Made by a program: the position numbers and the translations under genes
The notes under the pieces: model-generated
What the model saw: the letters and a program-made list of their open reading frames with translations, nothing else
Database searches by the model: none
Told to the model about the DNA's origin: nothing
From: Synchiropus splendidus
Taxonomy: Eukaryota; Chordata; Actinopteri; Syngnathiformes; Callionymidae
DNA: 64,000 bases
Assembly: GCF_027744825.2 (NCBI RefSeq)
Contig: NC_071334.1
Coordinates: forward strand, 37,975,937 to 38,039,936
Reading direction: 5' to 3'
Part shown: positions 60,812 to 64,000 of the stretch, one piece after another
Layout of the letters: the number at the start of each line of letters is the position of its first letter
How positions within the stretch are numbered: the stretch's first letter is position 1

Positions 60812-62410
60812 AGTATCTGCATTTTCATCTTGGTTCATCCTGCTCAATTTTTTTTTTCGAAAGTTATCAACACTTTTATGTTTGGCGTTCCGAAACCCAC
60901 CTAATCTCAGGCTGAAAAGCGTTTTTGTGCATTGTGCCATAACTTTTCAGGGAAGCTTCAGAACATGAAATTTTAACCACCCACTATAGCAGAAAGGGTC
61001 TTTCTAGTAGTTGCACATCAAATCTAAGCTGTCTGAAGTGTTTTTCGAAAGTTATCAACACTTTTATGTTTGGCGTTCCGAAACCCACCTTATCTCAGGC
61101 TGAAAAGCGTTTTTGTGCATTGTGCCATAACTTTTCAGGGAAGCTTCAGAACATGAAATTTTAACCTCCCACTACAGCAGAAAGGGTCTTTCTAGTAGTT
61201 GCACATCAAATCTAAGCTGTCTGAAGTGTTTTTCGATAGCTATCAACAATTTTATGTTTGGCGTCCCGAAACCCACCTTATCTCAGGCTGAAAAGCGTTT
61301 TTGTGCATTGTGCCATAACTTCTCAGGGAAGCATCAGAACATGAAATTTTAACCTCCCACTATAGCAGAAAGGGGCTTTCTAGTAGTTGCACATCAAATC
61401 TAAGCTGTCTGAAGTGTGTTTCGAAAGTTATCAACACTTTTATGTTTGGCGTTCCGAAACCCACCTTATCTCAGGCTGAAAAGCGTTTTTGTGCATTGTG
61501 CCATAAATTTTCAGGGAAGCTTCAGAACATGAAATTTTAACCTCCCACTATAGCAGAAAGGGTCTTTCTAGTAGTTGCACATCAAATCTAAGCTGTCTGA
61601 AGTGTTTTTCGAAAGTTATCAACACTTTTATGTTTTGCGTTCCGAAACCCACCTTATCTCAGGCTGAAAAGCGTTTTTACGCATTGTTCCATAACTTTTC
61701 AGGGAAGCTTCAGAACATGAAATTTTAACCTCCCACTATAGCAGAAAGGGTCTTTCTAGTAGTTGCACATCAAATCTAAGCTGTCTGAAGTGTGTTTCGA
61801 AAGTTATCAACACTTTTATGTTTGGCGTTCCGAAACCCACCTTATCTCACGCTGAAAAGCGTTTTTATGCATTGTGCCATAACTTTTCAGGGAAGCTTCA
61901 GAACATGAAATTTTAACCTCCCACTATAGCAGAAAGGGTCTTTCTAGTAGTTGCACATCAAATCTAAGTTGTCTGAAGTGTTTTTCGAAAGTTATCATCA
62001 CTTTTATGTTTGGCATTCCGAAACCCACCTTATCTCAGGCTGAGAAGCGTTTTTGTGCATTGTGCCATAGCTTTTCAGGGAAGCTTCAGAACATGAAATT
62101 TTAACCTCCCACTATAGCAGAAAGGGTCTTTCTAGTAGTTGCACATCAAATCTAAGCTGCCTGAAGTGTTTTTCGAAAGTTATCAACAATTTTATGTTTG
62201 TCGTTCCGAAACCCACCTTATCTCGGGCTGAAAAGAGTTTTTGTGCATTGTGCCATAACTTTTCAGGGAAGCTTCAGAACATGAAATTTTAACCTCCCAC
62301 TATAGCAGAAAAGGTCTTTCTAGTAGTTGCACAACAAATCTAAGCTGTCTGAAGTGTTTTTCGAAAGTTATCATCACTTTTATGTTTGGCGTTCCGAAAC
62401 CCACCTTATC

Positions 62411-62498
62411 TCAGGCTGAAAAGCGTTTTTGTGCATTGTGCCATAACTTTTCAGTCAGGCTGAAAAGCGTTTTGACGCATTGTGCCATAACTTTTCAG
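62411..62498 (-). repeat. 44-bp partial-monomer tandem duplication (232-bp monomer)
   Basis: A 44-bp piece, starting TCAGGCTGAAAAG and ending CTTTTCAG, is present at 62,411-62,454 and again at 62,455-62,498. It lengthens one unit to 232 bp (CGAAAG at 62,362 and 62,594) and shifts phase. The piece is the monomer's conserved dyad with its loop, flanked by TCAG. The copies are not identical: the first reads GTGCATTGTG and the second GACGCATTGTG in the loop, two variants found in different monomers elsewhere. Confidence 0.93.
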
Positions 62499-63730
62499 GG
62501 AAGCTTCAGAAGATGAAATTTTAACCTCCCACTGTAGCAGAAAGGGTCTTTCTAGTAGTTGCACATCAAATCTACGATGTCTGAAGTGTTTTTCGAAAGT
62601 TATCACAACTTTTATGTTTGGCGTTCCGAAACCCACCTTATCTCAGGCGGAAAAGCGTATTTGTGCATTGTGCAATAACTTCTCAGGGAAGCTTCAGTAG
62701 ATGAAATTTTAACCTCCCACGATAGCAAAAAGGGTCTTTCTAGTAGTTGCACATCAAATCTAAACTGTTTGAAGTGTTTTTCGAAAGTTATCAACACTTT
62801 TATGTTTGGCGTTCCAAAACGCAACCTATCTCTGGCTGAAAAGCGTTTTTGTGCATTGTGCCATAACTTCTCAGGGAAGCTTCAGAACATGAAATGTTTA
62901 CCTTCCACTATAGCAGAAAGGGTTTTCTAGTAGTTGCACATCAAATATAAGCTGTCTGAAGTGTTTTTCGAAAGTTATCATCACTTTTATGTTTGGCTTT
63001 CCGAATCCCACCTTATCTCAGGCTGAAAAGCGTTTTTGTGCATTGTGCCATAACTTTTCAGGGAAGCTTCAGAACACGAAATTTTAACCTCCCACTATAG
63101 CAAAAAGGGTCTTTCTAGTAGTTGCACATCAAATCTAAGCTGTCTGAAGTGTCTTTCGAAAGTTATCAACACTTTTATGTTTGGCGTTCCGAAACCCACG
63201 TTATCTCAGGCTGAAAAGCGTTTTTGTGCATTGTGCCATAACTTTTCAGGGAAGCTTCAGAACATGAAATTTTAACCTCCCACTATAGCAGAAAGGGTCT
63301 TTCTAGTAGTTGCACATCAAATCTAAGCTGTCTGAAGTGTTTTTCGATAGTTATTAACACTTTTATGTTTGCCGTTCCGAAACCCACCTTATCTCAGGCT
63401 GAAAAGCGTTTTCACGCATTGTGCCATAACTTTTCAGGGAAGGTTCAGAACATGAAATTTTAACCTCCCACTATAGCAGAAAGGGTCTTTCTAGTAGTTG
63501 CACATCAAATCTACGATGTCTGAAGTGTTTTTCGAAAGTTATCACAACTTTTATGTTTGGCGTTCCGAAACCCACCTTATCTCAGGCTGAAAAGCGTATT
63601 TGTGCATTGTGCAATAACTTCTCAGGGAAGCTTCAGTAGATGAAATTTTAACCTCCCACGATAGCAAAAAGGGTCTTTCTAGTAGTTGCACATCAAATCT
63701 AAGCTGTCTGAAGTGTTTTTCGAAAGTTAT
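62458..63730 (-). repeat. Variant monomer block repeated 939 bp apart in the inverted array
   Basis: The monomer with CTACGATGTC, TATCACAACTTTTATG, AAGCGTATTTGTGC, GTGCAATAACTTC, CAGTAGATG and GATAGCAAAAAG occurs at about 62.57-62.75 kb and again at about 63.51-63.69 kb. The CGAAAG positions are 62,594 and 63,533, 939 bp apart (five monomers minus one). Flanking monomers match less well, so one to two units were copied. The inverted array therefore also undergoes block exchange. Confidence 0.75.
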
Positions 63731-64000
63731 CAACACTTTTATGTTTGACGTTACGAAACCCACCTTATCTCAGGCTGAAAAGCGTTTTAGTGCATTGTGC
63801 CATAACTGTTCAGGGAAGCTTCAGAACATGAAATTTTAACTTCCCACTATAGCAGAAAGGGTCTTTCTAGTAGTTGCACATCAAATCTAAGATGTCTGAA
63901 GTGTTTTTCGAAAGTTATAAACACTTTTGTGTTTGGCGTTCCGAAACCCACCTTATCTCAGGCTGAAAAGCGTTTTTGTGCATTGTGCCATAACTTTTCA

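Larger units (their letters stand above)
58994..60852 (+). mobile_element. 5'-truncated Ty3/gypsy LTR retrotransposon remnant
   Basis: This 1.86-kb block is the only non-satellite DNA in the window. It reads, on the plus strand, as the C-terminal part of RNase H, a full-length integrase and then about 360 bp of probable 3' LTR. Gag, protease, reverse transcriptase, most of RNase H and the 5' LTR are absent; the left edge cuts straight from satellite into a Lys-Pro-Leu-Glu codon run. The order RNase H then integrase is that of Ty3/gypsy rather than Ty1/copia. The integrase end, with YRRNRRHL and no chromodomain, resembles animal mag/SURL-like elements; that clade placement is a recognition by eye. 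No target-site duplication is visible because the flanking satellite is in opposite orientations. Confidence 0.92.
60495..60852 (+). repeat. Probable 3' LTR / 3' untranslated region of the gypsy element
   Basis: About 360 bp separate the pol stop from the inverted satellite. The stretch carries LTR-like signals in a workable order: TATAAATG at 60,597, a strong hairpin at 60,630-60,660, and an ATTAAA polyadenylation-type signal at 60,806-60,811 followed about 40 bp later by the end of the segment. An AATAAA is also present at 60,589-60,594. The exact LTR ends are not determined. Possible TG starts are at 60,501 and 60,539, and a possible CA end is at 60,845-60,846, but neither start has a convincing polypurine tract. 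A purine run, GGGAAAAAGAAGGG, lies at 60,761-60,774. There is no second LTR in the window to compare with. Confidence 0.55.
60853..64000 (-). repeat. 188-bp satellite array, reverse orientation (about 16.5 monomers)
   Basis: From the T-run at 60,848-60,857 onward the sequence is the reverse complement of the same monomer (CGAAAGTTATCAACAC at 60,858, 61,046, and then CGATAG at 61,234 and CGAAAG at 61,422, always 188 bp apart). In its own orientation the array ends at monomer position about 25, within GAAAAA. It continues to the window end. Its variants (CTACGATGTCTG, TCACAACTTTTATG, CAGTAGATG, GATAGCAAAAAG) are not those of the last left-array monomers, so it is not a mirror copy of the adjacent left array. 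Confidence 0.97.

Noticed and set aside
60495..60852. Target-site duplication or exact LTR termini
   Set aside because: No matching short direct repeat flanks the element, and the left edge is inside pol. TG and CA candidates exist, but without a second LTR or a clear polypurine tract the ends cannot be fixed.
60494..60852. env gene or chromodomain after integrase
   Set aside because: Pol ends at 60,494 and only about 360 non-coding bases follow; there is no chromodomain-like aromatic pattern in the pol tail.
60848..60857. T-run as the poly(A) tail of a minus-strand retroposon
   Set aside because: It is only 10 bases, five of them belong to the satellite consensus (GTGTTTTTCG), and the adjacent element is in the plus orientation.
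60634..60940. Minus-strand frames of 64 and 87 codons over the LTR region
   Set aside because: They run across the palindrome, LTR and satellite without any domain, and one starts inside a satellite monomer.
1..64000. CRISPR array
   Set aside because: The unit is 188 bp with no constant-repeat and unique-spacer alternation; every part of the unit is repeated. The window also contains a eukaryotic LTR element.
58994..64000. The inverted right array as a fold-back assembly mirror of the left array
   Set aside because: The right-array monomers near the junction carry variants not found in the left-array monomers near the junction, and lack the GAGTAAGG and GATGTAG units. A mirrored read would be an exact reverse copy.

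Overview
The window is almost pure satellite DNA from a eukaryote, most likely an animal. A 188-bp tandem repeat fills about 62.1 of the 64.0 kb. The only non-satellite DNA is one decayed piece of a Ty3/gypsy (Metaviridae-type) LTR retrotransposon. No host gene, rRNA, tRNA, CRISPR array or prokaryotic operon structure is visible. The animal assignment is an inference from the gypsy integrase, which resembles the mag/SURL-like, chromodomain-free lineages; the species cannot be named from sequence alone.

Layout. (1) Positions 1-58,993 hold about 313 complete monomers, all in one orientation, in near-perfect 188-bp phase (net about 19 bases short over the whole array). The monomer is about 39% GC. 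It carries one HindIII site inside the palindrome GAAGCTTC, four CpGs, and a conserved dyad CTGAAAAG / CTTTTCAG with a 23-nt loop. Here monomer position 1 is the first A of AAAAGTGTTG, right after the invariant ACAT. (2) Positions 58,994-60,852 hold a 5'-truncated gypsy pol remnant (end of RNase H, then the whole integrase) and a probable 3' LTR. (3) From 60,853 to the window end about 16.5 monomers of the same satellite run in the opposite orientation. The two arrays therefore converge on the retroelement piece.

The left array is not uniform. Blocks of many monomers recur as higher-order units: 3,383 bp (18-mer), 4,700-5,076 bp (25- to 27-mer), 1,694 bp (9-mer), 1,128 bp (6-mer), 752 bp (4-mer), 3,754-3,942 bp (20- to 21-mer, with a nested 1,127-bp 6-mer), and 2,253 bp (12-mer, with a nested 939-bp 5-mer). 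Some adjacent copies differ by exactly one monomer, as expected from unequal crossing-over. Positions 1 to about 35.5 kb use one set of variants. From about 35.5 to 59 kb a second, more divergent set appears (CTGAGAAG, CTATTGTGGGAGTTG, GATGTAGTGGG). The last monomers before the retroelement carry the most private mutations.

Functional reading. Short open frames of 60-120 codons in the satellite are by-products of reading through the monomer and are not genes. The retroelement is a dead passenger: one frameshift and two in-frame stops, with the integrase zinc-binding and D,D35E residues still visible. The most informative feature is the orientation switch at the retroelement, which looks like an inversion breakpoint inside the satellite. 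All HOR boundaries are approximate (about one monomer either way) because flanking monomers share the consensus.
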